A stretch of 64,000 nt of DNA from an uncultured Alistipes sp. (lineage in GTDB: Bacteria; Bacteroidota; Bacteroidia; Bacteroidales; Rikenellaceae). Both the position numbers and the translations under genes were made by a program. Below are positions 42,223 to 50,740 of the stretch, in pieces. Within the stretch, counting starts at the first letter, position 1. Each line of letters begins with the position of its first letter. The stretch is taken from NCBI GenBank assembly GCA_900546065.1, contig URBK01000010.1, forward strand, positions 31,236 through 95,235. Direction: 5' to 3'. The notes beneath the pieces are model-generated. The model saw only the letters and a program-made list of their open reading frames with translations, made no database searches and was not told the origin of the DNA.

Positions 42223-42304
42223 TGCGGATAAAGGGACTCGAACCCCCACGCCTTTCGGCATCAGATCCTAAGTCTGACGTGGCTACCAATTACACCATAT
42301 CCGC
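42223..42304 (-). tRNA. tRNA-Leu (anticodon TAG)
   Basis: Minus strand: acceptor GCGGATA pairs with TATCCGC; D-arm GTGTAATTGGTAGCCAC; anticodon stem CAGAC/GTCTG-like with loop CTTAGGA (anticodon TAG); long variable arm TGCCGAAAGGCG; T-arm GGGGGTTCGAGTCCCTT. Length 82 nt with discriminator A, class II as required for Leu. The bases after the discriminator are CCG, so CCA is not encoded and must be added by the CCA enzyme. Confidence 0.95.
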
Positions 42305-42331
42305 TTGTCGTCTCATATCTGCCACATGTTC

Positions 42332-42420
42332 GCCCTGCATCCGCCTCGCCCAGACATATCGTCCGCCCCGCATCCGCCTCGCCCAGACATCTCGTCCGCC
42401 CGGCATCTGCTTCGCGTCCG
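42332..42420. repeat. 33-bp tandem repeats upstream of tRNA-Leu
   Basis: Two nearly identical 33-bp units (42332-42364 and 42365-42397, three differences) and a diverged third. Core GCATCCGCCTCGCCCAGACA. They lie between the tRNA and the minus-strand promoter at 42480. Confidence 0.8.
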
Positions 42421-42479
42421 CCTCTCACCGGCCCCGGGGCCGAATCATCCGCCTGCGGCAACCATGTGACAAATCAGCG

Positions 42480-42487
42480 CAAAGTTA
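42480..42487 (-). promoter_or_regulatory. -7 box, probable tRNA-Leu promoter
   Basis: Minus strand TAACTTTG, exact. Start near 42476 would give a ~170-nt 5' extension containing the 33-bp repeats. Confidence 0.45.
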
Positions 42488-42527
42488 ATAAAAATAACAC
42501 TTCCACACGAAGCGTACGGATAAAAAA

Positions 42528-42558
42528 TTGGGTATTTGCCTTTTTTTAGTTACTTTTG
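42528..42558 (+). promoter_or_regulatory. Promoter of FAD oxidoreductase operon
   Basis: TTGG at 42528-42531 and TACTTTTG at 42551-42558, 19 bases apart; leader about 20 nt. Confidence 0.6.
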
Positions 42559-42582
42559 TAACCAATTAAACCGATTGACACA

Positions 42583-44148
42583 ATGCCGGCAACCGTAACA
42601 CTGACACTCACACCCAAACAAGCCGCCGACTTCGAGCTATGCACCACACTCGCCGCGCGGCAGATGGGAATACGTCGCAGCGACGTGGCGCTGGCGCGTG
42701 TCGTCAAGCGTTCGATCGACGCACGACGCCGTCCCGTCAAGGTCAACATCTCGATTGAGATATTCGCCGACAACGAGCCGCAGCCCGCACCCCTGCACTT
42801 CGACTATCCCGACGTGAGCCACGCAACCGAAGTCATCGTCGTCGGGTCGGGGCCTGCGGGGCTCTTCGCCGCGCTGCACCTCATAGAGTGCGGCCTCAAG
42901 CCCATAATCCTCGAACGCGGCAAGCGCGTGCTGCCCCGCAAGCAGGACATAGCCCTCATAAACCGCAACCTCGACATAGATCCCGACTCGAACTACGCCT
43001 TCGGCGAGGGCGGCGCGGGCACATTCTCCGACGGCAAGCTCTTCACGCGCAGCAAGAAACGCGGCGACTACAACAAGGCTCTGCAGACGCTCGTCTTCCA
43101 CGGCGCCACGCCCGAGATACTCTACGACGCACACCCCCACATCGGCACCGACCGTCTGCCCCGCATCATAAGCAACATCTGCCGTACGATCGTCACGGCC
43201 GGCGGCGAGATACACTTCGGGGCCAAGGTCACGGGATTCAAGATCGAGGGCGGCCGCATACGCGGCGTATGGGTCGGCGACACCCTTGTCGAGGGTGCGG
43301 CCGTGGTGCTCGCAACGGGACACTCGGCAAAAGACGTATACTACACGCTCCACCGCGACGGCGTACGCCTCGAGGCCAAGCCCTTCGCCATGGGCGTGCG
43401 CATAGAGCACCCGCAGCAGCTCATAGACTCCATACAGTACCACTCGCCACACCGTGACGAATACCTGCCCGCAGCCTCATACTCGCTCGTCGAGCAGATC
43501 GACGGCCGCGGAGTATATTCGTTCTGCATGTGTCCGGGCGGCTTCATCGTCCCCGCCATGACCGACGCCGCGCAGTCGGTCGTAAACGGCATGTCGCCCA
43601 GCGGCCGGAACTCCCGATGGGCAAATTCGGGTCTCGTCACCGAGATCCGCCCCGACGACTACGCCTTCCTCGCCCAAGAGTACGGGCCCCTTGCGGGACT
43701 CGTATTCCAGCAGCGGCTCGAGGAGGCCGCACGCCGCAACGGCGGCGCCCGTCAGGTCGCACCCGCACAGCGCGTCACCGACTTCGTCGCCGGACGCAAC
43801 TCTTCGTCACTGCCCTCAACATCATATATACCCGGACTCACACCCTCACGCCTCGACGAATGGATGCCCGCCATGATCGCCTCCTCGCTGCGTAAAGGCA
43901 TTGCCGCCTTCGACCGCCGTATGAGAGGTTATCTCTCGCCCGAGGCCGTAGTCGTGGGTGTCGAGTCGCGCACCTCAACCCCGGTACGGATCCCCCGCGA
44001 TGCCGAGACGCTCATGCATCCCGAGGTATCGGGGCTCTTCCCCGCAGGCGAAGGCGCCGGATATGCCGGCGGCATCGTCTCCGCAGCCCTCGACGGCGAA
44101 CGCGTCGCCGAGGCCGCCGCATCCTATATCAAAAACCGAAACAACTGA
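42583..44148 (+). CDS. FAD-dependent oxidoreductase (COG2509-like)
   Basis: 521 residues. A small N-terminal alpha/beta domain (~1-80) precedes the FAD Rossmann fold EVIVVGSGPAGLFAALHLIECG (84-105, GxGxxG). NYAFGEGGAGTFSDGKLFTR, VVLATGHSAKDVYYTLHRDG, FAMGVRIEHPQ and GLFPAGEGAGYAGGIVSAALDG are typical of COG2509 proteins. Their reaction is not established. First gene of a three-gene unit with two glycosyltransferase-like proteins, a link without obvious functional meaning. Confidence 0.88.
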   Translation: MPATVTLTLTPKQAADFELCTTLAARQMGIRRSDVALARVVKRSIDARRRPVKVNISIEIFADNEPQPAPLHFDYPDVSHATEVIVVGSGPAGLFAALHLIECGLKPIILERGKRVLPRKQDIALINRNLDIDPDSNYAFGEGGAGTFSDGKLFTRSKKRGDYNKALQTLVFHGATPEILYDAHPHIGTDRLPRIISNICRTIVTAGGEIHFGAKVTGFKIEGGRIRGVWVGDTLVEGAAVVLATGHSAKDVYYTLHRDGVRLEAKPFAMGVRIEHPQQLIDSIQYHSPHRDEYLPAASYSLVEQIDGRGVYSFCMCPGGFIVPAMTDAAQSVVNGMSPSGRNSRWANSGLVTEIRPDDYAFLAQEYGPLAGLVFQQRLEEAARRNGGARQVAPAQRVTDFVAGRNSSSLPSTSYIPGLTPSRLDEWMPAMIASSLRKGIAAFDRRMRGYLSPEAVVVGVESRTSTPVRIPRDAETLMHPEVSGLFPAGEGAGYAGGIVSAALDGERVAEAAASYIKNRNN

Positions 44149-44149
44149 G

Positions 44150-45031
44150 ATGTTCACCATTATCTGCTGCTCGGTCGATCCGGCTGCCGCCCGACGACTC
44201 GAGAAGAATATTGCCGCCACGTGCGGCTGCCCATACGAGTTCATCGCCTACGACAACCGCATCAATGGCGACGGACTCTGCAAGGTCTTCAACCGCTGCG
44301 CCGCAGCCGCCAGATACGATATGTTGTGCTTCGTGCATGAGGATGTCGAGTTCCAGACCAAAGGGTGGGGGCAGATCATAGCCGCCAAACTCGCCGAGGC
44401 CGACTGCGGCGTCATAGGCTTCGCCGGCAGCATCCTCAAGCTCAAGCACCTCACCGGCTGGCACAACGGCGGCGGCGACCTGCGCGCACACTATGTGCAA
44501 TACATGCGCGGCGGACACCACCCCATAGACAGGAACCCCGACGGCGTAGATTTCTCGCCCGTGGTGACGCTCGACGGCATGTGTCTGTTCGTGCGGCGCG
44601 AGGTCTGGAGCGAGACCCTCTTCGACGAGCAGACCTTCCCGCGGTTCCACGGCTACGACATAGACTTTACGCTTGCCGTGGCGTGCCGCTACCACAACTA
44701 CGTCTGCAACAAGGTCTTCATCGAGCACTTCTCCACAGGCGGGTATACGCGCGAGTGGATCCGCACAATGAAACGCCTGCACCGCAAGTGGCGCGACCGC
44801 CTGCCCATGTTCGCCATGCCGATGCCACAGAGCGAGATCGACCGATACGAACGCATCAGCGAGAGCTATTTCATACGCTTCATGTGGCAGAAGGGGTGCT
44901 TCTTCGAGCGCGGATTCGGACACGGAATGCAATACATTGCACGCTACCCCCTGAGCGGCGCCTCGTGGATCCTGCTGCCCAAATATGTGGTCTACAAGCT
45001 GCGCGACATACTCAAACAGAAAAAGAAGTAA
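44150..45031 (+). CDS. Glycosyltransferase-like protein (GT-A fold)
   Basis: 293 residues from ATG 44150, one base after the upstream stop; the frame is open further back inside the oxidoreductase but that part is not coding. FTIICCSVDPAAARRLEKNIAATCG, DMLCFVHEDVEF (a DxD-like acidic turn), GFAGSILKL, TLDGMCLFVRREVW and FHGYDIDFTLAV follow GT2-like glycosyltransferases found beside surface glycan genes. Donor and acceptor unknown. The C-terminal ~40 residues are basic and may touch the membrane. Confidence 0.8.
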   Translation: MFTIICCSVDPAAARRLEKNIAATCGCPYEFIAYDNRINGDGLCKVFNRCAAAARYDMLCFVHEDVEFQTKGWGQIIAAKLAEADCGVIGFAGSILKLKHLTGWHNGGGDLRAHYVQYMRGGHHPIDRNPDGVDFSPVVTLDGMCLFVRREVWSETLFDEQTFPRFHGYDIDFTLAVACRYHNYVCNKVFIEHFSTGGYTREWIRTMKRLHRKWRDRLPMFAMPMPQSEIDRYERISESYFIRFMWQKGCFFERGFGHGMQYIARYPLSGASWILLPKYVVYKLRDILKQKKK

Positions 45032-45115
45032 CTTTACCGCAACAATAGCCGCCAGAACGCACCATATACCACCCGCAACGGTATCTACGTCCGAGGCTCT
45101 CCAACGACCCCAGTG

Positions 45116-45883
45116 ATGAAAATCCGCATACTCATACCCGTCTACCGACCCCTCCCCACCGACGGGGAGCGCCGCGCCATAGCCAACAACGTGCGGCAGC
45201 TCGCGGCCTACGACGTGGCCTTCGTCGCCCCCGAGGGTCTCGACATGACGCCATACGCGGCCCTTGCGCCCGAGGCCGAGGTGGTGCGTGTGGGTGAGGA
45301 GTGGCTCGGCTCGCGCAACGGCATCGCCGGATACAACGCCATGATGCTCTCGGAGCGTTTCTACCGTCTCTCCGAGGCGTGGGACTATATCCTCATCTGC
45401 CATCCCGACGCATGGATCTTCCGTGACGAGGTGGCCGCATGGGCCGAGCGGGGGTATGACTGTGTCGCCGCCCCGTGGATGCGGCGCCCCGTCTACGACC
45501 TGCCCCTCGTCAGACAATACATGGCGTGGCGGCAGCGGTCGCGCCACCGCCGCGGCCTGAGCTGCCGCGCCGACCTCTACGGCCGTATCGGGAACGGAGG
45601 GCTCTCGCTGCGCCGCACGGCCGCCTTCATCGACGCCTGCCGCCGCTATGCCGACCGCGCCGCCGAATACCTCGCCGTACGCTCGCACCTCTATAACGAG
45701 GATGTATTCTGGGCCACCGTCCCCGACAACTTCCGTTATCCCACCCCCGAAGAGGCCCTCGCATTCGCCTTCGACACCACCCCCGCATATTGCTACCGCC
45801 TCACCGGCGGCCGCCTGCCCATGGGGTGCCACAGCTGGTCGAAACCCCGCATGTACCGTTTCTGGCGCCGCTTCATCCCCTGA
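45116..45883 (+). CDS. DUF5672-like glycosyltransferase-fold protein
   Basis: 255 residues from ATG 45116 (GTG three bases earlier is in frame). KIRILIPVYRPLPTDGERRAIANNV, YNAMMLSERFYR, WDYILICHPDAWIF, RIGNGGLSLRRTAAFID, NEDVFWAT and CHSWSK are the hallmarks of DUF5672, a probable GT-A glycosyltransferase acting on surface glycans. It lies 84 bases after the preceding glycosyltransferase and is probably co-transcribed. Confidence 0.85.
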   Translation: MKIRILIPVYRPLPTDGERRAIANNVRQLAAYDVAFVAPEGLDMTPYAALAPEAEVVRVGEEWLGSRNGIAGYNAMMLSERFYRLSEAWDYILICHPDAWIFRDEVAAWAERGYDCVAAPWMRRPVYDLPLVRQYMAWRQRSRHRRGLSCRADLYGRIGNGGLSLRRTAAFIDACRRYADRAAEYLAVRSHLYNEDVFWATVPDNFRYPTPEEALAFAFDTTPAYCYRLTGGRLPMGCHSWSKPRMYRFWRRFIP

Positions 45884-46342
45884 AGCCCGCCCGCTGTCTC
45901 CGAGCAGCCGTTTTCCGGGCGGCGGACGCTTTCCGGCGGCCGGTGCGTTGTTATTCCATCAGGGGCCGCCCCCGACCCTTCATCCCCTCCGACACGCTCC
46001 GCAAGATCGGGTGTCACGGCAAAAAGGGACAAAACAACATACGGGAAAGGAGATATCGGCCGATGCGAGAGGGATATTTTGTTCGGTTACGGAGCAATCC
46101 ACTCACCCAAAAGAGAATTTCCGCACACAGCCGCCAAGCCGCACGGAACCGATTTTTTCCCTTCCGACGCCCGAACACCGCAAAACAACGTCCAAAAACT
46201 ACCATTTGCCCTTCCCGCCCCGACATACGCCAATTTTTCGTTAAAATACTGTCACAGTGCTAATTATGGCCGTGAGGGATAATTCAATGTTACGTAAATG
46301 TTAAAATTTCTTAAGAATTTTTGAATTTTTTTGAGTAATTAC
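45884..46342. other. Intergenic, no gene recognised
   Basis: About 460 bases after the DUF5672 gene. The first 300 are GC-rich with chance open frames in all frames and none credible; the last 100 become strongly AT-rich, leading to the promoter of the ncRNA at 46.4 kb. Confidence 0.5.
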
Positions 46343-46373
46343 TTGCACGGTATTGTTTTTTCCCTTACCTTTG
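46343..46373 (+). promoter_or_regulatory. Promoter of candidate ncRNA
   Basis: TTG at 46343-46345 and TACCTTTG at 46366-46373, 20 bases apart, preceded by ~80 AT-rich bases (UP-element-like). The -7 box is identical to that of rpmH, which suggests strong expression. Confidence 0.75.
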
Positions 46374-46379
46374 CACTCG

Positions 46380-46534
46380 AAGTTTTAAGGTTCATTTAGG
46401 TTAGTAGTTTTAGGTTGGTAGAGGCTATCGGAAGGTTGTAACCGTTAACGCCGTGTTTCTGTGGCACGTCGGGTTACTAAGACAAAGAGCGGTACTCGCT
46501 CGGCGTCGAATACCTCCGAAACCTCGTTTTTTTT
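46380..46534 (+). ncRNA. Candidate structured ncRNA, three-way junction with U8 terminator
   Basis: After a ~40-nt AT-rich 5' part, closing helix P1 forms from GAGG/CCTC (46421-46424 with 46522-46525), TCGGA/TCCGA (46428-46432 with 46515-46519) and GGT/ACC (46434-46436 with 46512-46514). Inside are P2 GTAACC/GGTTAC (46438-46443 with 46472-46477) carrying P3 CGTG/CACG (46452-46455 with 46465-46468), and P4 GAGCG/CGCTC (46487-46491 with 46497-46501). T8 follows P1 at 46527-46534. No family was recognised: it does not look like tmRNA, RNase P RNA, SRP RNA or a known riboswitch. Confidence 0.6.
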
Positions 46535-46864
46535 GCCCTTTTACGACCTGCGCCCCAATACAATTTATACTCTCATATCCTCACCCGGCACGGCCGGAAA
46601 AGACCGCCCGCCGCAAACGCCACGCGCCGCCAGCGCTGTCATAAGGCGGAGCCGCAGGCCGCCGCGCATAGAGCCGCATCGGCCCGACGGCCGGAAAATC
46701 GAATGGAAATGACGTTGTCGCAGGCCGCAGCCCCGAAGCCCAAACCGCTGAATCCATAAGGGAAATCGCGGCGGGTGGCCGCAGAGGACTATACGTATTG
46801 ATGGAAATACTCTCTTTTTTGTCGGCAGGCGGTGCGCGAAGTCATAAATACGGATAACTTTTCT
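46535..46864. other. Intergenic, no gene recognised
   Basis: 330 bases between the ncRNA terminator and the GH78 promoter. Moderately GC-rich, with no credible frame or repeat. Confidence 0.45.
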
Positions 46865-46872
46865 TATCTTTG
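46865..46872 (+). promoter_or_regulatory. -7 box TATCTTTG of GH78 gene
   Basis: Exact consensus, 32 bases before ATG 46905. Confidence 0.6.
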
Positions 46873-46904
46873 AAAAGTTACACTGCAACAACCCAGACTA
46901 CCCG

Positions 46905-49136
46905 ATGAAGAGAATCATTACAGCAATCTCGATTGCCATCATTGCGGCCGCGGCGACAGGATGCCGCACATACGTCGCACCCGACCCCACGACCGTCGAC
47001 AGTTTCGTAGCGGCGCGCCCCGTATGGGCCGAGGGACGCGAGACCGAGAAGAACCTCACACTCTCGTTCCGCGAGACCATACACGCCGGCCGCACCGCAT
47101 CGGCACACATACGCATAGCCGCCTCGACGGACTACCGTCTGCGTGTCAACGGCGAGTTCGTGGCGCACGGCCCCTGCGTCGCCGCCCACGACTTCTACCG
47201 CGTCGACTGCTACGACATAGCTCCATACATGCACCGCGGCGACAACATCGTCGCCATCGAGGTGGCCGGGTACAACGAGCCGAGCTACTACCTTCTCGAC
47301 CAGCCCTCGTTCCTGCAGGCCGAGGTCGAGCTCAACGGCGAGTGCGTCGCCGCTACGGGAGAGGAGTTCACGGCATACGAGCTGCGCCAGCGCAAGGCCG
47401 ACGTGCCCCGATTCAGCTTCCAGCGCCCCTTCACCGAATACTATATCCTCACGCCCGACTTCGACGCGTGGGCATGCGACCCCGCATGGGATGCCGCCGC
47501 GGCCACGGCCGTCACCCTTGCCGAGCAGCCAGCAAAGCAGCTGCTCCAGCGCCGCGTCGCATACCCCGACTACCGCGTGCATGAGGCCAAACCGATACAG
47601 GGCGGCATATACAAGTTCGACTGCAACAGCAGCGGCTTCCTCGGCATCGAGGTCGAGGTGACGGAGCCTTCGCGCCTGAAGGTCTCGTTCGACGAGCTGC
47701 TCACGGCCGACGGGCATGTCAACATCGGACGTCTCGGATGTCAGGCATACGTTACGTACGAACTCCAGCCCGGAAAGTACCGTCTCGAGAGCTTCGAGCC
47801 CTACACCATGCAGTATGCCGAGCCGGTATTCGAGACGGGCGGCGGCCGCATCGACCGCATATACATGCGCGACTACTGCAACGCCGACGTACACCGCGGA
47901 ACCTTCTCTTCGTCGAACGCCGACCTTGACCGCCTCTTCGAGACGGCCCGCGAGACACACCGCCAGAGCGCCCTCGACGTATTCATGGACACGCCCTCGC
48001 GCGAACGCGCCGGATGGCTCTGCGACAGCTATTTCTCGGCCCGCGTGGCATTCGACTTGGCAGGCCATACACGCCTCGAGAAGAACTTCATAGAAAACTT
48101 CCTGCTGCCCGAGCGCTTCAAGGACATAGACCCCGGCATGCTGCCCATGTGCTATCCGTCGGATCACCGCAACGGAAACTACATACCCAACTGGGCAATG
48201 TGGTTCGTCGTCGAGCTGGAGGAGTATCTCCACCGCAGCGGCGACACCGCCACCATCGAGGCCGCACGCAAGCGCGTATATGACCTTGTGGAGTATTTCC
48301 GCCCCTACCTCAATGAGGACGGCCTTCTGGAGAAGCTCGACCGCTGGATCTTCGTCGAGTGGTCGGCCGCCAACGACTACGTGCAGGATGTCAACTACCC
48401 GACCAACATGCTCTATGCCGAGATGCTCGACGTCGTGTCGCGTCTCTACGGCGACAAGGCCCTTGCCGAGCAGGCCGAGGCCGTGCGCCGCACCATACGC
48501 GAGCAGTCGTTCGACGGACGCTTCTTCTGCGACAACGCCATACGCGAAAAGGACGGCACGCTGCGCCGCACCGACAACCATACGGAGGTGTGCCAGTACT
48601 ACGCCTTCTTCTTCCGCACGGCCACACCCGAACTCTACCCCGAGCTGTGGGCACGCCTGCGCGACGAGTTCGGCCCCGCACGCAAACAGAACAACCCCTA
48701 TCCCGACGTAGCCTTCGCAAACGCATTCATAGGCAACTACCTGCGTCTGGAGCTGCTCTCGCGCGAGGGTCTCTCGCAACAGATCCTCGACGAGTCGATA
48801 GCCGAGTACCTCACCATGGCCGACCAGACGGGCACCCTCTGGGAGAACATGACAAGCGTGGCAAGCTGCAACCACGGTTTCGCCGCACACCTCGTGCGCG
48901 TACTCTACCGCGACGTGCTGGGCGTCTACGACATCTCGCCCACCGAAAAGAAGATACGTCTGCGCTTCGTCGACTCGGGCCTCTCGTTCTGCAAGGGCTC
49001 GATACCCGTGGGCGAAGAGCAGTTCGACCTCGAGTGGAGAATGGACAACGGCACCGTCATCATCGACCGTCTCTCGCTGCCCGAAGGATATACGCTCGAG
49101 GTGATGCCAGCATCGCTCCCATACAAGGAGGCTTGA
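46905..49136 (+). CDS. Alpha-L-rhamnosidase-like lipoprotein, GH78
   Basis: 743 residues with a lipoprotein signal (AIIAAAATGC, Cys20). N-terminal beta domains (to ~330) include the rhamnosidase N-domain pattern RLRVNGEFVAHGPCVAAHDFYRVD. The (alpha/alpha)6 barrel follows: QSALDVFMDTPSRERAGWLCDSYFSA holds the conserved Arg-Glu-Arg segment with catalytic acid, then FVEWSAANDYVQDVNYPTNMLYAEML and GTLWENMTSVASCNHGFAAH. A C-terminal beta domain closes it. It would remove rhamnosyl caps from plant or microbial glycans. It is monocistronic with a clear promoter and terminator. Confidence 0.88.
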   Translation: MKRIITAISIAIIAAAATGCRTYVAPDPTTVDSFVAARPVWAEGRETEKNLTLSFRETIHAGRTASAHIRIAASTDYRLRVNGEFVAHGPCVAAHDFYRVDCYDIAPYMHRGDNIVAIEVAGYNEPSYYLLDQPSFLQAEVELNGECVAATGEEFTAYELRQRKADVPRFSFQRPFTEYYILTPDFDAWACDPAWDAAAATAVTLAEQPAKQLLQRRVAYPDYRVHEAKPIQGGIYKFDCNSSGFLGIEVEVTEPSRLKVSFDELLTADGHVNIGRLGCQAYVTYELQPGKYRLESFEPYTMQYAEPVFETGGGRIDRIYMRDYCNADVHRGTFSSSNADLDRLFETARETHRQSALDVFMDTPSRERAGWLCDSYFSARVAFDLAGHTRLEKNFIENFLLPERFKDIDPGMLPMCYPSDHRNGNYIPNWAMWFVVELEEYLHRSGDTATIEAARKRVYDLVEYFRPYLNEDGLLEKLDRWIFVEWSAANDYVQDVNYPTNMLYAEMLDVVSRLYGDKALAEQAEAVRRTIREQSFDGRFFCDNAIREKDGTLRRTDNHTEVCQYYAFFFRTATPELYPELWARLRDEFGPARKQNNPYPDVAFANAFIGNYLRLELLSREGLSQQILDESIAEYLTMADQTGTLWENMTSVASCNHGFAAHLVRVLYRDVLGVYDISPTEKKIRLRFVDSGLSFCKGSIPVGEEQFDLEWRMDNGTVIIDRLSLPEGYTLEVMPASLPYKEA

Positions 49137-49249
49137 CGATACATACGGCGGCAAGAGGACTGAATTGCCGCACAAGGGAATGACGGGACGGGCCGCCGCA
49201 ACCTGAACACTGCCCGCGGCTCACAAAGCCATCCCCTCAACCCTTTCCG

Positions 49250-49278
49250 ATCCCCGCACCCGCTGCGGGGATTTTTTT
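49250..49278 (+). terminator. Intrinsic terminator of GH78 gene
   Basis: ATCCCCGCA (49250-49258) and TGCGGGGAT (49264-49272), then T7. Confidence 0.85.
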
Positions 49279-49580
49279 CGGGATCTTTTAGAGAGGATTT
49301 TTCAAGAGTAGGCCTTCAGAATATCTTTAGAATAGGATCTCTCCAGCGGATGCCATCGCAATATCCCTATTGTAATATCTCACATCCTCCTTTTCACATC
49401 GGCAACCGACGTGCAATGGGCGCAAGCCGCGCCACCCTCCCGAAAAAGGCCTTTTTCGGGCCGTCAGACGTATCGGCCTTTACGTAAGATGATCCATATA
49501 GATGGGTGGCACACGCCCTAAAAGGGAGATTTCCGCCGCATACACGGCATATAAGGGAGATAAGGGAGATAGGGGAATAT
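49279..49580. other. Intergenic, no gene recognised
   Basis: About 300 bases. The first half contains loose repeats of AGGATNTTT-like sequence (49290-49345); no credible gene. Confidence 0.45.
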
Positions 49581-49634
49581 GGGATATGTGGGATATGTGG
49601 GATATATGGGATATATGGGATATGTAGGATATAT
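49581..49634. repeat. Six 9-bp tandem repeats (GGGATATRT)
   Basis: Units start at 49581, 49590, 49599, 49608, 49617 and 49626 (the last begins with A). Preceded by two GGGAGATAA-like units, possible ancestors. A simple 9-bp array; the chance ORF across it would read Gly-Ile-Cys/Tyr repeats. Confidence 0.85.
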
Positions 49635-49671
49635 GGGCAGAGCGGCCGACAAATGTCAAGGCACAAAATAA

Positions 49672-49699
49672 GGCCCGCTCTCCGTGAGGAGAACGGGCC
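49672..49699 (-). terminator. Terminator of DUF1080 gene
   Basis: GGCCCG-CTCTCC (49672-49683) with GGAGA-A-CGGGCC (49688-49699); on the minus strand followed by TTATTTTG. Confidence 0.75.
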
Positions 49700-49835
49700 C
49701 GCGAATGTGACGCATCGAAGTGCACCGTCCGCAGACATGGCAGATGCAATGCGGACTTGGGTGCAGATTCGGATGCGAGATCAAACGTCTCTTACCGCGC
49801 GGCCGCCAAACCGACGCCGCGCCGCAATCCCGACA

Positions 49836-50612
49836 TCAGAGCTTGCGCAGCCAGATGTTGCGGAAGCTGATAGGCTCGCTCGGGTCACCGTGGCTCTGGA
49901 GCTTGATGGGGCCGTCGCCGTGCTTGACCACACGCGGCAGACCGATATACTCCGTAGTGCCGAGGATCGTGAAGTTGTTGAGCAGCACGATGCCGTTCTG
50001 GATAACCGTCACCGTCGGGTGTACCTTGTAGGTGCCGTCCTCGTTGAAGACGGGGGCGTTGTAGATGATGTCGTAGACGTTCCACTCGCCCGGCTTGCGC
50101 ATGGCGTTGGCCAGAGGCACTACCTGCTTGTAGATGCTGCCCGTCTGACCGTTAACGTATGTCTCGTTCTGGTAGCAGTCGAGGATCTGCACCTCGTACA
50201 TGTTCTGCAGGAAGACACCGCTGTTGCCGCGCGACTGGCTCTCGCCCGTGATGCCCTCGGGTACCATCCACTCCAGATGGAGCTGGAAGCTGCCGAAGTT
50301 CTCGCGCGTCTGTATGTCGCCCTTGCTCTTGTCGACGGTGAAGACGCCGTCATGAACGCGCCACTCGGCCGCGCCGCCCGTATTGCTGCTAACCCACGCG
50401 TCGAGGTTCTTGCCGTCGAACAGAACGATGGCATCCGACGGTGCCGACGCCGTGGCGGCATCGCCCGGGGTTACTATCTTGGGCTGCGGGGTCCAGAACT
50501 CGGTCATGCCCGGACGCATCGGTTCCGGCTGCGGATATTCCTTTTGCTGCTGTTGCGCTGCGGCGACACCGACAAGCGAGACGGCTGCCACCGAAAGAAT
50601 CAATCTCTTCAT
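49836..50612 (-). CDS. DUF1080 (3-keto-disaccharide hydrolase) family protein
   Basis: 258 residues with a signal peptide (cleavage near VAAAQ, residue 20). The concanavalin-like DUF1080 fold is clear: IVLFDGKNLDAWVS, FGSFQLHLEWMVPEG, QSRGNSGVFLQNMYEVQILD, GEWNVYDIIYNAP, IGLPRVVKHGDGPIKLQSHG and SFRNIWLRKL. Members cleave 3-keto-glycosides by an oxidation-dependent route. A sugar-isomerase-like gene lies at 56.6 kb; the dehydrogenase such a route needs is not in the window. Monocistronic. Confidence 0.9.
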   Translation of the reverse strand: MKRLILSVAAVSLVGVAAAQQQQKEYPQPEPMRPGMTEFWTPQPKIVTPGDAATASAPSDAIVLFDGKNLDAWVSSNTGGAAEWRVHDGVFTVDKSKGDIQTRENFGSFQLHLEWMVPEGITGESQSRGNSGVFLQNMYEVQILDCYQNETYVNGQTGSIYKQVVPLANAMRKPGEWNVYDIIYNAPVFNEDGTYKVHPTVTVIQNGIVLLNNFTILGTTEYIGLPRVVKHGDGPIKLQSHGDPSEPISFRNIWLRKL

Positions 50613-50643
50613 GGTACGTATGTTTTTAGGTTTTTAGCTGAGA

Positions 50644-50651
50644 CAAATATA
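50644..50651 (-). promoter_or_regulatory. -7 box of DUF1080 gene
   Basis: Minus strand TATATTTG, exact consensus; leader about 28 nt. Confidence 0.6.
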
Positions 50652-50686
50652 CGCAAAAAATCCCAGCACGCGCCCATGCCCCACCA

Positions 50687-50724
50687 CAAAAAAACGGGCC
50701 GCCGCCGTCTGCGGCAGCCCGTTT
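50687..50724 (-). terminator. Intrinsic terminator of tricorn-like gene
   Basis: AAACGGGC (50692-50699) with GCCCGTTT (50717-50724) and inner GCCGC/GCGGC; minus strand continues into T7. Confidence 0.85.
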
Positions 50725-50740
50725 GCGGGCAAACGCGTTG

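Noticed and set aside
42261..42461. A small repeat protein (GEADAGRT units) on the minus strand
   Set aside because: It reads into the tRNA-Leu gene; the repeat is better seen as intergenic DNA.
46461..46712. An 83-codon GTG frame starting MARRVTKTKSG across the ncRNA region
   Set aside because: It runs through the P1 stem and the T8 terminator; no ribosome site and no family resemblance.
46878..49175. A 765-codon open frame antisense to the GH78 gene
   Set aside because: Same artefact: low-complexity Val/Ala/Glu/Gly sequence, and the sense gene has promoter, lipobox and terminator.
49581..49634. CRISPR-like array
   Set aside because: Units are 9 bp with no spacers and no cas genes are nearby; none of the tandem arrays in the window has unique spacers.
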